DNA of 64,000 nucleotides from Nymphaea colorata (GCF_008831285.2 NC_045148.1:17149002-17213001); one strand, 5' to 3'. Shown: positions 11,878-24,063, counted from the stretch's first letter. Notes: generated by a model from the sequence alone, not told the origin. Numbers and translations are program-made.

Positions 11878-14688
11878 GGTACATCGTTAGATTTGTGGCA
11901 TAAGAGGTTAGGTCACATAAGTCAAAGAGGAATTGATTTGCTCACCAAAAAGAATTTGTTACCAAAGGCAGATGATGCACAGATATCTCCATGTGATCAT
12001 TGTTTGGTTGGTAAGTTGCATCAAATTTCCTTAAAGAAAAAGTCCTCTTCAAAAACTAAAGACGTTTTAGATTTAGTTTATTCAGATGTATGTGGACCTA
12101 TAAATGTGACATCTAAAGGTGGAACATCATATTTTGTCACATTTATTGATGATGCATTTAGGAAGGTGTGAGCGTTTACAATGAAAAGAAAAAGTGAAGT
12201 AAGTAGTATCTTCACGACTTTTTATGCAGCGGTTGAGCGCGGGATTGGTAAGAAGATTAAGAGACTACATACAAATAATGGTGGTGAGTACATAACATCT
12301 TATTTATGAGAGTATTGTTTAAAGCATGGCATTAGACATGAAAAGACAGTTCCCTATACTCCACAACATAATGAAGTTGCAGAAAGGATGAATATAACTA
12401 TAATTGAAAGAGTTAGAAGTTTGCTATCTAGCTCTAAGTTGCCAAAGTATTTTTGGGTAGAGGCAATGTGTACTGCAGTTTATTTAATAAACATGTCTCC
12501 TTCAGAGCCTCTAGATGGAGATATTCCACAGAGAGTTTGGTCAGATGAAGAGGTTAAGTATGATCACCTCATAGTTTTTGGTTGCAAAGCTTTTATGCAT
12601 GTACCTAAAGAACATAGAACCAAACTAGATGATAAAGCCATTCTTCTAATATTTCTTGGTTATGCAGATGATGAATTTGGTTACAGGTTATGAGATCCAT
12701 AGAATGACAAAATCTACAGGAGTCGTGATATTGTCTTCAAAGAGAATCAAACGATTGAAGATGTCATGGGTGACAAACAATCAGGTGTGAATGCTAATAG
12801 TGTTCATGAGTCAACTTATGCAGAACCTGAAGAACTTTCATCTGAGCATGGTGAGACTGATGAAGATGTAGATGAAGAGGAAAGAGAGGCAGATGAGCAA
12901 TATACAGATGACAACCCTATGATGACTCAAACTGATTATGAGCATGAGTTGGAGGGGGAGCTTCCTTCTCATTCAGAACCAATTGAAGAACAATTGGGAA
13001 GAGGTAAAAGGACACATATACCATCTACTAGATATTCTATTGATGAATATATTATGTTTACATATAGTGGAGAGCTAGAATTCTATGCAGATATGCTAAA
13101 TGATGTGCATAAAGATGAATAAATTAAAACTATGCAGGAAGAGATGAATTCTTTGTATAAGAATCACACTTTTGATTTGGTAGAGCTACCAAAAGGTAAG
13201 AAAGTGTTGCAGAACAAGTGAGTCTACAAGCTTAAAAATGAAGGTCAATGCAAGTTGAGATACAAAGCTCGGTTAATGGTGAAAGGTTTCAAGTAGGAAA
13301 GAAGTATTGATTTTGATGAAATTTTTACTCCTATTGTTAAAGTGTCATTTATCAGGATAATACTTGGTTTGGTGGCATGTCTAGACTTGGAGTTAGAACA
13401 GTTAGATGTAAAAACTGCTTTTCTTCATGAAGATCTAGAGGAAGAAATCTACATGACACAACCAGAAAGTTTTGTGGTTGCCAGGAAGAAACACATGGTT
13501 TGTAAGTTAAAGAAGAGCCTGTATGGACTTAAACAAACACCTAGATAGTAGTACAAGAAATTTGATGCATTTATGATAAATAAAAGGTATCGCAGGTCAC
13601 CTGTAGATCATTGTGTCTACATCAGAGAGTTCTCATCAGGTAACTTCATTATCTTGTTATATGTAAATGATATGCTTATTGTTGGACAAGGTTGTCAATT
13701 GATTAGTCAACTGAAGAAGGATATGAGCAAGTTTTTTGATATGAAAGACTTGGGGCCAGCACAACAATTGTTAGGCATGAGGATTGTTCGTGAAAGGAAG
13801 ACCAAGAAGTTGTGGTTATCACAAGAGAAATACATTGAAAAGGTGCTTAGCAAGTTCAGCATGAAAGATGCCAAAACAGTAAGTACACCATTAGCAGCAC
13901 ATTTTAAATTGGAAAATAAGCAATGTCCATCATCAACAGATGAGAAAGAAAGAATGGAGAATGTAGCCTATGCTTCCGCAGTAGGGAGTCTTATGTATGC
14001 TAGGGTTTGCACACGCCCAGACTTGGCTTATGTAGTTGGTGTAGTTAGAAGGTTCTTGTCAAATCCAAGCAAAGAGCATTAGGCAATAGTGAAATGGAAC
14101 CTAATGTATTTTAACATACTTTCAATTACTGTTTATGTTTTGGTGAAACTAATCTAGAGATACAAAGATTTGTTGATGCAGACATGGCATGTGACTTGAA
14201 CTCTAGGAAGTCTCTTTCTGGTTATGTCTTTACTTTTGCAGGGGGAGCTGTATCATGGCAGTCTATATTGCAGAAGTGTGTCGCTCTTTCCACTATAGAG
14301 GCAGAATATATTGCAGCAACTGAACCTTGTAAAGAGTTGTTGTGGATGAAGAGTTTTCTTCATGATATAAGCCTTAGTCAGAAGACCTATATGATGCATT
14401 GTGATAGCCAAAGCGCCATACACTTGGCAAAGAATTCAGCGTTCCACTCAAGAACCAAGCACATTGATGTTAGATATCATTGGATTCGTGATGTGTTTGA
14501 GCAAAAACTGATCCAGTTAGAGAAAATACATACAGAAAAGAATCCTGCAGATATGATGACGAAGTCTCTACCTAAAGAGAAGCATGACATGTGTAGAGAC
14601 TTAGTTGGGATGACTGCCTTTAAGGCAGTGTATTAATTTTTGTTTATTTTGCAGGTATGCTCCCTCTCTTGAAGCTGGAGGGGGAGTT

Positions 14689-15353
14689 TGTTGGGTCGGG
14701 TCCAGACTCAAAAGAGGAGCCGACCCGACCCGTCACTTAAGTGACGGGCGGGAGAAAGGAGGGCACCCGATGGTGCCCCTCTCTTACATCTCTCTCTCGT
14801 TTTCTTTTGGGGAAAAAGAGAACGGAAGGTCTCTTGTATTGCACAGCAAGGGAGAGAAGGAGAAGAGGAAGGCAAGGAAGAGAAGAAGGAGAAATCGCAG
14901 CAAGGCGCGTGGGTTGATCGGCACGCTAAGAAGAGAGAGGAAAGACAAAGAAGAAAGAGAAAATTAAGGGAGTCTTCATTGGCTAATTTCTTTCTTGAAT
15001 CTTTGGAGCTTTTTCTTTCATTCGCATAAGAGAGTGTTATTGTTCTCTTGAGTTCACTGTTTTTCTTAAAACAGTAGGGATATTGCGTGTATTTGGCTTC
15101 ATTTCTTGATATATAGAAAGTCTCTCTTGCCTATGGTTTTTTACCCAATTATTGGGGGTTTTTCCATGTAAATTGGTGTCTCCTATTTTCTGCATTTTTT
15201 AGCATATATCTTAGTGTATATTGCTGCAATATTGGTGTTGGAAACTCGATATTATGCTCGCAGCCCAGTGATTCCGTTTTTAGCAGTTTTATGTTGGTTT
15301 GACCTCTTTTATTGTTGTTGAAGCATTCTTTTTGGGGGATTACGACTATAACA
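14689..15353 (+). repeat. Copia A 3' LTR
   Basis: 665-bp partner of the repeat at 5397-6064, followed by the TTCAT target duplication. It differs from the 5' LTR at scattered bases and small indels, so the insertion is not recent. Confidence 0.93.
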
Positions 15354-15358
15354 TTCAT

Positions 15359-16077
15359 GTTGTACGTGGAACAATAACTTGATGTTGAGTTATTAAACAC
15401 AGATCAATGAAAACAGCACTGTGCTTTAATAAAAACAAAAAACACAGTGAGAAAATGAAGCATGAAACGATGAAGTTTAGTAGCGGAGAAGATGCATTGC
15501 TTTCTCAATTTCTTGCAAAGCAGAGTTACACAACTTATGCATGAAGAAGCTAGAACAATGGGAATAATCTGTTTTACTTGTCTGTTTTACACGTGGACAA
15601 GTTTAAAGCGACACTTTTTTGTCCGGATGTCGATATGATGGGGCCGCTGCGGACGAATAAGAATTCAATACTAATTTAATGTGCAGCAAAACAGCAGCAG
15701 CACTTGACTAGGAGACATTTGTTGTGTTTTTGTTTTTCTTTGGAATCATTTGGAATCTCGGTAAGAAGTTCTACCAAGTCTTGCATCGATTGTCTTGTAT
15801 TTGAGAAAGTCTGATAGCTCAGCGCTGACTGATCCAATTCAAATTAATTTTACTGCGGACTGCATATAATTAGATCATTTTCTCCATTCACACGCAAACA
15901 TAGTTTTTCAAGGAGTAGAGGTTATGTTTTTCAAGGAGTAGATGTTATGTTTGCTCATGTTCTTCCCTCTAGGCCTTTTGATCTATATAGAGCCACTTGG
16001 CTCACCTCTTCGCCCATTGGCTGCTGCTTTAATTACAAGGTGTGGATAGAACAGTTTTTGCAAAAGATTCTCAAGGT
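15359..16077. other. Intergenic, no gene seen
   Basis: AT-rich sequence between copia A and the TRIM at 16083. It includes a short direct repeat of GTTTTTCAAGGAGTAGA-type words near 15903-15950. No coding signal was recognised. Confidence 0.4.
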
Positions 16078-16697
16078 CCGTTTATAACAACCCAACCCAC
16101 TTCTGGGCTCGGGCCTCTGGTGCGGCAGATCCCAACCCGCCTCTCTAGTAGTTTCGGCTCCAATCTTCAAAAAGGCTAAAAACTAAGACAAGCATTTATG
16201 GTAACGACTCCCTTTATAAACAAACCCTTGAAGGTTCCTCATAATCTTCAATAGTTACGTGCGTGTGGGACCCCATGTCCGAGTGTTGAACTGACTCTAA
16301 ATACCACTATATAACCCAACCCACTCCTGGGCTCGGGCCCCTAGTACCGGCGAATCCCAACCCGCCTCTTTAGCAGTTTCGGCCCAACCTTTGAAAATGT
16401 TAGAAACTAGGACAATCATTTTAGGCCTGGGCATGGAGCCCGGCCCGAACCCGACCCGATTATTTGATGGGCTAGGCCGGGCCGGGTACCGGGCCGGGCC
16501 GACCATGCCTGAGGCCCAGTAATTGGCGGGCCGGGCCGGGCCACCGCCCATTATTGATGAGCTTATGATTGATTATGATTGATTTTACAATGGCAATCAA
16601 CAAAGCTGAGATATACCCACTATTGTCTGCCTAATGAAGCAGCTTAACGTTTCTTAACCATCCTCCTTTTTTTAAAAGAATTATCCGTTTTATGTTC

Positions 16698-16892
16698 CTA
16701 CTTCCTCTTATTCAATCGCATCTGAAAAGATGTCCCAACCAAAGACGACTGCTCTCTCAAACCAAAGCTCTTTGCTACATGACCCAAATGAAGTTTCTTC
16801 TCCATGAAAATCCTCTTTAGCTCACCATGGTGTGCTGTGTATGCACGAACCCAAGAGCAAAACGCATCCTTGGCTAGCTGCTTCATTTGAGG
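16698..16892 (-). pseudogene. Captured exon of a DDX31/Dbp7-type DEAD-box RNA helicase (RH17-like)
   Basis: The frame reads [17 protein letters not shown], then [23 protein letters not shown] and [10 protein letters not shown]. This is the conserved C-terminal block of the DDX31/Dbp7 helicases that act in large ribosomal subunit assembly. The block is preceded by a splice-acceptor-like TTGTGGTCCAG, so it was probably copied from genomic DNA with its intron edge. The helicase core (DEAD, SAT motifs) is absent. It lies near the 3' end of the hAT element, well away from the transposase. Confidence 0.7.
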
Positions 16893-16959
16893 CTGGACCA
16901 CAAGTGTGCCAGAAATGGTCAGGATAAAAATGAACAAGGAAGAGAAGTGACCAGTCATA

Positions 16960-18006
16960 GCAAGCCAACAAATAAAAAAACACTTTATTTTACAGTGTAT
17001 TTAATAGATGGTTTTTATGCTAAGCTAGCCCTTCAGGTGATTTTCTTCATTTCCTAGTGACAATATTCATCCCCTGACCCGACTCTCGCAGTAGGTATTT
17101 TTTGTTGAAAGCAATTGAACAGAAAGATGACAGCAGGCTCAGAAGATTATCCTATCATATAATCCAAAATAACTTCATTTTTGTTAAATTCGACAACAAA
17201 AATCATCTTAAAAAAATCTTTGCTCGTTACTACCACCCAATTCATAAGACTTAGTGCATACACTGTCTTCATTTTTGTCTTCCTGGCTCTGAATCTACCA
17301 GAAACTCTAAAACCGCCATTCACAGCTTCCTCAGGTTTGCATTACGCCAGGCCACAGACTGTGCATATTGATGCAACTGAAATGACTCACAAATTCATAA
17401 AGTACAAGTTCACGTGCTTATATATAAATTGCTAACAAACAACACAAGCCAAAATTTAGCAGTCAAAATAATATACAAAAACAAGAAGCAGACAACCTTC
17501 TATAAGAGTAAAGGCCCTCTGGATATATGTATCAATGGATTAAAATCTTTAATTTTACAGATTAATACACAAGTCATTAGTCTCTGTACAATGAGGATCT
17601 CAAAAATAAAAATTGAGAAAAAAAATGCAGCTCAGGTGTACAAATATAAAAATAATAATAGTCGGCAGGACACCACAGCCTCTGAACATCACTTGTGTAC
17701 GAGGGAAATGATCCAATTAATCTACAAAGCACGATAATAACCATAGCATATTACCAATTTCTGCTACTAAACTAAATCTAGCTGAAACTTCAGTAGGCTA
17801 TGTAATGCACAACTTCTTATGATGCAACAGGAATGATAATTCCAGCAGATATCTTGGAAATTTTACAAGAATGCAGTTTATCTTATGACTTTTTTGAAAT
17901 ACCATCAATATGCACAGTCTGTGGCCTGTGGGTGACTTTATAAATTAAAACTACATGACAAGGAGACAAAGGAAATGAATGTAGAGCTTGGCAAGCAAAC
18001 TCTCTG
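16960..18006. other. hAT interior between captured fragments
   Basis: AT-rich. A 24-bp sequence (core GGCCACAGACTGTGCATATT) occurs at about 17349 and again inverted at about 17903, making a 550-bp inverted pair. A 3' UTR or intron of a captured gene is possible. No protein similarity was seen. Confidence 0.4.
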
Positions 18007-18240
18007 TCATATCTTCATTTTGCGTATGGCACCTTCCAAAGTATTCTTGAGCAACATAGCAACAGTCATGGGACCAACACTGCCAGGAAGAGGGGTCAGC
18101 CATCCTGCCACCTTCTTTGCTTCATCAAAATCAACATCACCAACTAGACGATAGCCAGTTTTCCTAGATGGGACATCAACAGCATTTGTTCCAACATCAA
18201 TGACTGCTGCACCAGGTTTGAGCCAAACGATTGCACTCAT
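18007..18240 (-). pseudogene. Captured C-terminal fragment of FolD (methylene-THF dehydrogenase/cyclohydrolase)
   Basis: FolD interconverts methylene-, methenyl- and 10-formyl-tetrahydrofolate. The fragment reads [35 protein letters not shown], then [20 protein letters not shown], the C-terminal NADP-binding and signature blocks of plant FolD (usual signature PGGVGPMT; here PGSVGPMT). It stops at KMKI, about where the family ends. The N-terminal catalytic part with the active-site Tyr/Lys is missing. It lies between the transposase and the RNA-helicase fragment, on the same strand. Confidence 0.85.
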
Positions 18241-18819
18241 CGGGTAGGCACTACTTAGATGACAAGAAGAAAAATGATTGGCTAGCAGTTGGACATGAGA
18301 AGATTTGATAGAGGTTTTCAACTCTTCTATCATCTTTTTTCGATTTCATTGAGCCTAATCTCTTTGAATAAGACCACATACCTCCATGCCTTTAAGGGAA
18401 GGACCATGCTTTGTCTTATCCATTCAAGGTAAAGAATAACAGAAAATCCATGAAATGAAGATACAATTCCAAATGCCTTTTTTCAAGAGGCTGTAAAGGC
18501 AGTTCTATGTTAGCCGTAAACCTTAGATGAGCAAATAGTTGTCATATACAATAACTTCAGACACCATTCCATGCAATTAGAGAGAGATGTCCATCTGCAA
18601 TTTAACATGAAAAAGAAATGTTAATAAAAATTAACATGTGCTTGTCAACATAGAATACGAAGCATTAATTAAAATAAATTACCATAATAGTCATGCACTC
18701 GATTAACATTCCTCGTCAAAATGGTGCTCTGCATCATGAGAACTGTAACAAAGACACTTATTAATTTAAGTACACTATTAGGTTAATATGTATAAACTAT
18801 GAAGCATGAACATCTTACC

Positions 18820-20709
18820 TTTCACACAAGTTGCTTGCATCACGAATCCAACTTTGTGTGCAGAATAATGATTCAACATTTTCAGGAGTAGTTGAACATC
18901 GATAATCATTCAGAATTCTTCTTGATGTACTGAATGCAGATTCTGAAGCAACTATAGATACAAGAATAACTAACACATCTTGAGCCATCTTTGCTAGAAT
19001 TTTATATTTGCTTTCATTTGTCTTCTACCAAGATAATATGTACAGGAGATACAGAGTTGACATATGCTTTAAACCCATATTTAGACACACTTTTATACTT
19101 TTCCATTGCAATCATGGTACTAGTGGATGCATTGGCCCTTTCCATATTATATGTGCCACTATCCTCATACATATTTCTGTACTCAACATACAATTCATAA
19201 AGAGTGCTCTCTATAATTTCATATTTCACTATTGCATCAGGTTTATCTAAATTGCCAAGCAAATACTTCAAGTATGACAACTTGAACCTAGGATCCAAAA
19301 TAGCTGCAATTGCAAAGAGAATATTGTAGCCCTTAAAGTATTTGTCAAACTTTTCTTGCATTTTCCATGCCAATGCCTTTATATGTTCATTTGATGTTGC
19401 ACGATGCTTATACAAATGATGGTAAATTGATACGATTTCTTCAAAAACAAGTTTAGTTCTTACCTGCTTGGTGGTAGAGAATAAATTTGTTGTATCGTAA
19501 AAGACCTTTAAGAACTGACATAAATCTGATGCATGAGACCACTCATACTCAGAAGGCAGACATGTATAACTAGGATCACACGATGCCAAATGTTGAAAGA
19601 CATCTTTGAATAATAATGCATCTCTCAACATTATAAATGTAGAATTCCATCGAGTAGGAACATCATAGTTTAAACCTTTTTTCTCATCCAAACTCATTGT
19701 CTTTACACATTCTTTGAAAGCATGTAGTCGTTTTGGTGATCCCCTTACATATTTGACACTGTTGCGAATTTTTTAAATTGTATCATCCATATCATTCATA
19801 TCATCTTTAACTATCAGATTTATGATATGTGCACCACAACGAATATGAAAGTACTCCCCTCTCAATGGAAATGAAATATTATTTTTCCTTTCTACGGTCC
19901 TTCTCAATAAACTTATTCCACTATCATTTGTTGAACAATTATCAGCAGTGACAGAAAACAACTTCAAATGAATTTCCCACTTAGTAGTAATGCACTCCAA
20001 TAAAATATCACATATACAAATTGCATTATGTGGTGGAGGTACATGTATAAAATTAAGTATGTGAGAGTGAAATTGCCAATCTGTATCAATATAAGAGGCT
20101 GTCAAGTATAAGTACCCTAATGTCTGTTGTGAGGACCACATATCAAATGTCAATGATATCCATTGCACTTGGTTATTTACAAGTTCTTGATATCTTTTTT
20201 TTTTCAGTTGAGAACATTGACTGTACCTCTTTTGTAAGTGTTCTCCTAGAAATTGGCACAAACCTTGGATTGCAAAGCTTTAGAAGATCGTTAAGATATT
20301 TATATTCTGCAATACTGAAAGGAAGTGTATGCATTATTGTCAACTTAGCCAAACCTTTTCTTATACTGTCCATATCAAATTTATGTAAACTCAAATTTGA
20401 GGCTCCAGATTCACCAACTCCAAATGACAACGTTTGCTGTTTTCCATCAAGTATTTGTTTTCTGACACATGTATCTCTATGTCATTTTAAGTGGCTCGTA
20501 CCACTGCTACTATGTGCAGTAAATCGTTCACCACAATGTTTGCATTTCGCCCACTCTTTTCCATTAAATTCTACTAATTTGAAGTCATTCCATACTATCG
20601 AAGTTCTTTTTCTCTTGGATTGAACGTCTTTTTCAGTATATGTAAAAGATTCATCTTCCTCTACATCTGCCATCAGATGATATTCTTCATCCCCAATGTT
20701 AGATGACAT
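18820..20709 (-). pseudogene. hAT transposase (BED finger, RICESLEEPER-like), decayed
   Basis: In order from 20709 downward: MSSNIGDEEYH and a BED zinc finger WAKCKHCGERF ... TSHLK; a middle part with QWISLTFDMWSS, FSVTADNCSTND and YFHIRCGAHIINL; then DVPTRWNSTFIML, DPRFKLSYLKYLL; and the C-terminal dimerisation part (18840-18970) with ASESAFSTSRRILNDYR and WIRDASNLCE. These are typical plant hAT transposase blocks. An in-frame stop follows the zinc finger (TGA where CGA would give HLKRHRDT), and further frame changes lie near 20430, 20261-20173 and 19697-19773. The reading order is intact but the protein is not. Confidence 0.88.
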
Positions 20710-23214
20710 GACTTACTATTTGAATGATATCCGAACAACCTAAACATAGAGTCATAGGGAAACCAATTACAAAAATTCTCACAAGAGGGATTCACAGAAA
20801 CATAGAATTGCAATGAGCAAACAACAAAGCAGAAGCTAAAAAACTTTCTTTCTTACTAAAAGAAGCTATAATGGCTCGTAGATATACTCTAAGGGGTGGG
20901 GGCATTTTATATACCCAGTACAACATGTTCAAGAAAACCAGCACAACATGAATTTTAGGTTCTTAATATCGTGTACACAATGCATCACTACATATAGAAT
21001 TTGGAAAACTAGCTACAAACTTCGATTTCTAAATTGTAATCGCTAATTGTTCTTTCCCGTATCAGTTATAGTGAACAAAATAATTTTAAAGCCAACATTT
21101 TTCTACCATGGTCCAAACATAACATACAAGCAGAACAACACTTAAGGATCAAACCTTCATATGAACTTGAAGAACCTATGTAAAAGAAAGAGACTCCAGC
21201 CTTGTGGAAAAAATTATCTTCTCCTTAAGAAATATAGAAGAACGTAACCCTTAAGAAATATAAAAGAATGTGGTGGTTGCTTGCAGAATCTCGTTATCGC
21301 TTTGCAAGTCTAAAATCAATGATATAGACCTGGAAGGAATAAACATACATAAAAATTCTGAAAAGTAAAATAATGTGAAACAGAGCTATCATCTACCATA
21401 ACAATACTTCCTTGTTCTGCCTCAGTATGACGAAAATCACAAAATGTGATGCAGAATACCAACCACAACAGTAGCCAAGGATAACATGGCACTACTATTG
21501 AAACAATTGACAATATCCAAAACAAAGAATGACGTCAAAGAGACAATTAAAAAATAAAATCAGAAATCATGTGGAACACAAAAAATTAACTGTTAACAGT
21601 ATCAAACGTTATGCCATGAATGAAACCTAGCACACACATATATAAGGGAAAACAGTTTTCAACAAGAGGAAAGATAATGCGAACTGAGTTAAAAAAAAAA
21701 GAATAGAAAAACTATTGAGTCCTCGACCAACCAGATTCATCCTGTAAAAGGGAAAACAGTTTTCAAGATCATCAATTGAAGAAAGAATCATCTAAAGAAA
21801 ATGGCAGCAATTAATCTCCTTAATGCATATGCAAAAGGAACATGAAAATGTAAAAAGAGTGTGTTCAAAGAAATGAGCACATTTCAAAGACTAACAATTT
21901 TGAAGAAGCATGTCACAGACAGACACAGAGGAGTGCAGAGATGAGAGAACAACACAAAACAAGTGCAGAGATAAGAGAACAACACAAAACTAGGTTGAAA
22001 AAGTCAATGGAGTAATTATAAATTAACCTTGCTAGTAGCCTAGTACCACGAGAACAAGAGACCTGGCTGGAATCCTCAAATTGAAACCTCAAGCACCCCT
22101 GAAAAGCCAAATCCTGGACAAAGGAAAACAGAAACAGATATCCCTGTATCTTGTTATTGCTCATGCAACAAATGACAGGCTTAACGAGACTTAATCTGAG
22201 ATCTTCTGCTATGTAGTGGTTCCGTTCATGTAGATATGTTTTAAGAAACCATTCAAAATGAGTGCATCATTTACTTCCTTCGTCACAACAAGCGGTTGTT
22301 TGACAACGTCAAGTAGAAATCAAATTTAAAAACAAAAACGAAAGAACTGGCTTTCCTGGTAGCTATGGTCCAAGTGTAGGTGTTTGCATCTGCTGGCTAG
22401 CACATCCACACACTCTCCCTCTCTGATCATGGATAAAGGAGTTTGATAGAAAAACTAATATCGTAAATTTGAAACACATACTCTGGAAACACCACATCCT
22501 TGCCTTTCCAAAGGTTGATTATAATCAGCATTTGACTATTGGATTTGAAAACAAGATCTATAACCGTACTATTTTTTGCAACAACGTCATAGTGTTCTTG
22601 AACCATGTTCACGAGATAACAAACCTCAAGTCAAAAGAATGTAGGATGTAAATCACAAGAGTTCAATGAAATCTTGCGGTGCTCTAGGTTCAGAAATAAC
22701 AAACCTCAATTCTTCTGAGTTTAATCGCACAATTACTTTCCCTACTAACCATAGGCAATAACCCCCAATCCCCCATTATCCCTGTATCTTGTTAAGCACC
22801 CATTGCAATATTCACAGAACTGTTGGCCTTAATAGCACAAAAGAGGCCTAGGATTTTCACTGAGCAACGACTACCTTCAAAAGGGCGACGGTGGGACCAG
22901 TGGCGAAAGGGCGACGGTGGTGCCCAGTGGTGGAGCGGAGACAGTGGCGGTGGCGGACTGGCTGGGAAACGGTGGAAACGGTGGCGGGCACACGGACTCT
23001 CCGAGTCTCCAACTCTGAGCTCTCCCTGTCTCTGTGGCGTAGGCAGCGGCTGTGTGAGTCTGCCTCCCTCTCCCTCGATGGAAAATGTGAAACAAGGGGA
23101 GCCGGGCGGGATTAAGTTTCTAACGGGCCGTCGGGCCGGGCCAGGCTCACTCAAGTTCGGCCCGGTAACAAAATTCCTCGACCCAGATCCGGCCTGGCCC
23201 GACGCCCAGGCCTA
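20710..23214 (-). other. hAT 5' region
   Basis: AT-rich to about 22800, then GC-rich (22820-23214) with CGGTGG and GGCCCG repeats up to the terminus. The GC-rich part is probably the promoter side and sub-terminal binding region of the element. A tandem pair of GTGCAGAGATGAGAGAACAA-type words sits at 21934-21988. No other gene is recognised. Confidence 0.4.
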
Positions 23215-23300
23215 AATCATTTATGGTAATGACCACATTTATAAACTCTTGAAGATTCCTCATAATCTTCAATACAAGACTAAACATTTGAGGCGTTACA

Positions 23301-23940
23301 CCGTTACTTGTTTTAAAGTATACAGATTTAAGAATTGGTCCTTAGTTGATAACAACAATCTTTTTACCTCACTGATGTTTTGCAGAGTACGTGCTATCAG
23401 ACTTTGCTTTTGAATGGACAGAGGCCAAACATGAATCCAGCTGATACCCATCTCTTTGTCTCCTTTTCATCAGCCAGAATTTTTTAGATTCATGTACTGT
23501 AGCTCCTTGCAGTCCTTCCAAGGATTTAAGAATAGTAAAGGTATTATCCTCTTCAAATGCGACGGGTGAATAATAATTTTCAGACCCTAAACTCTATGGT
23601 CTGATACTACTAATGATTGAAAGAAAGACAAGTTTCAACCAGAGAAAGCAAAAATTTCTGTCCGAGGGGCAAAAAAATTTTGACCTGCCTAAGAACCAGG
23701 AAATATAGTTACCCCCTAACTTTTATTTGCACGACATCCAATGCTTCAAATTTTAAATTAACACGCAACTTCTCAATTTAACTTGAAGCCATTCAAATAG
23801 ACCTACAATAGATGCAACAACTCGGCCGAACAACAATGGCCAGGCCAGCAAGCTTCATTTTCCTTGTCTCCTATTTTCCTGTTCCTTGGTAGGCCAATCC
23901 ACCATCCCCCGAGGAAAGAAGTTGATCAAAAAGAACTATC
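23301..23940. other. Intergenic between TRIM and TIR relic
   Basis: About 640 bp, AT-rich, no recognised gene. A stretch at 23620-23740 (GAGGGGCAAAAAAATTTTGACC) looks like transposon debris. Confidence 0.35.
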
Positions 23941-24063
23941 ACCGCCAAAGAACCAGTCATAAATACTTACAAGAGATTGGCATGGGGGGTCAGTTGGGAA
24001 TGGCCGCCACAAGTGTTCTGGGAAGGAAGTTGCAGAAAAACCAAAAATTCGCTGCATAAGTGT

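Larger units (their letters stand above)
6121..14636 (+). pseudogene. Copia A gag-pol polyprotein, broken by stops, frameshift and insertion
   Basis: Recognisable in order: a UBN2-type Gag with LWQKWHHLYERKT (6350-6900), CCHC knuckle KCFHCGISRHKKIDC (6780-6830), protease with the altered site LDTRA (7000), a gag-pre-integrase LWHKRLGH (11893), integrase DLVYSDVCGP (12080), RT with LDVKTAFLHEDLEEEIYM and LYVNDML in place of the usual YVDD (13400-13680), and RNase H SLSGYVFTFAGGAVSW ending KAVY. The coding path is interrupted between protease and integrase by the long-TIR element. Stops occur at 12169, 12691, 13120, 13219, 13294, 13547 and 14080 among others; nearly all sit where element B, element C or copia consensus has Trp (TGG), Gln (CAG) or Arg (CGA). 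The element cannot make its own proteins. Confidence 0.92.
5397..15353 (+). mobile_element. Ty1/copia retrotransposon A (dead, interrupted)
   Basis: LTRs at 5397-6064 and 14689-15353 begin TGTTGGGTCGGG and end in ACA. The 5-bp target duplication TTCAT is perfect (5392-5396, 15354-15358). A primer-binding site complementary to initiator Met-tRNA (TGGTATCAGAGCC, 6068-6080) follows the 5' LTR, and a purine tract (GGAGGGGGAG) precedes the 3' LTR. The interior is about 5.4 kb once the 4.5-kb element at 7355-11877 is removed. Gene order GAG-PR-INT-RT-RH is that of copia. It is the same family as element B at 24064-29540. Confidence 0.95.
16422..23214 (-). mobile_element. 6.8-kb hAT transposon with captured host gene fragments
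   Basis: Ends are TAGGCCTGGGCATGG and, inverted, TAGGCCTGGGCGTCG. The 8-bp target duplication AATCATTT is perfect (16414-16421 and 23215-23222). Sub-terminal regions carry CCCGGCC-type repeats, as in the short element at 3492-4534. Inside is a decayed hAT transposase (minus strand, about 18820-20709) plus fragments of two host genes on the same strand. The transposase is too damaged to work unless joined differently, so the element is probably non-autonomous now. It is inserted in a TRIM LTR. Confidence 0.92.
16083..23300. mobile_element. TRIM (miniature LTR retrotransposon) split by a hAT insertion
   Basis: Two short LTRs rich in CCCAACCCAC, CTGGGCTCGGGCC and CAACCCGCCTCT words lie at about 16083-16259 and at 16309-16421 joined to 23223-23300. 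Only about 50 bp separates them, with a TCTAAATACCA relic of the tRNA-iMet primer site (minus strand). A perfect 5-bp target duplication CCGTT flanks the whole structure (16078-16082, 23301-23305). The second LTR is cut by the hAT at 16422; rejoined it is 191 bp, the same as the second LTR of the TRIM at 56451-56932. It has no coding capacity. Confidence 0.82.

Noticed and set aside
7346-11886. Firm 9-bp target duplication around the long-TIR element
   Set aside because: Flanks GGTGATTGT and GGTACATCGT agree only with a gap and several changes; not enough to assign the superfamily.
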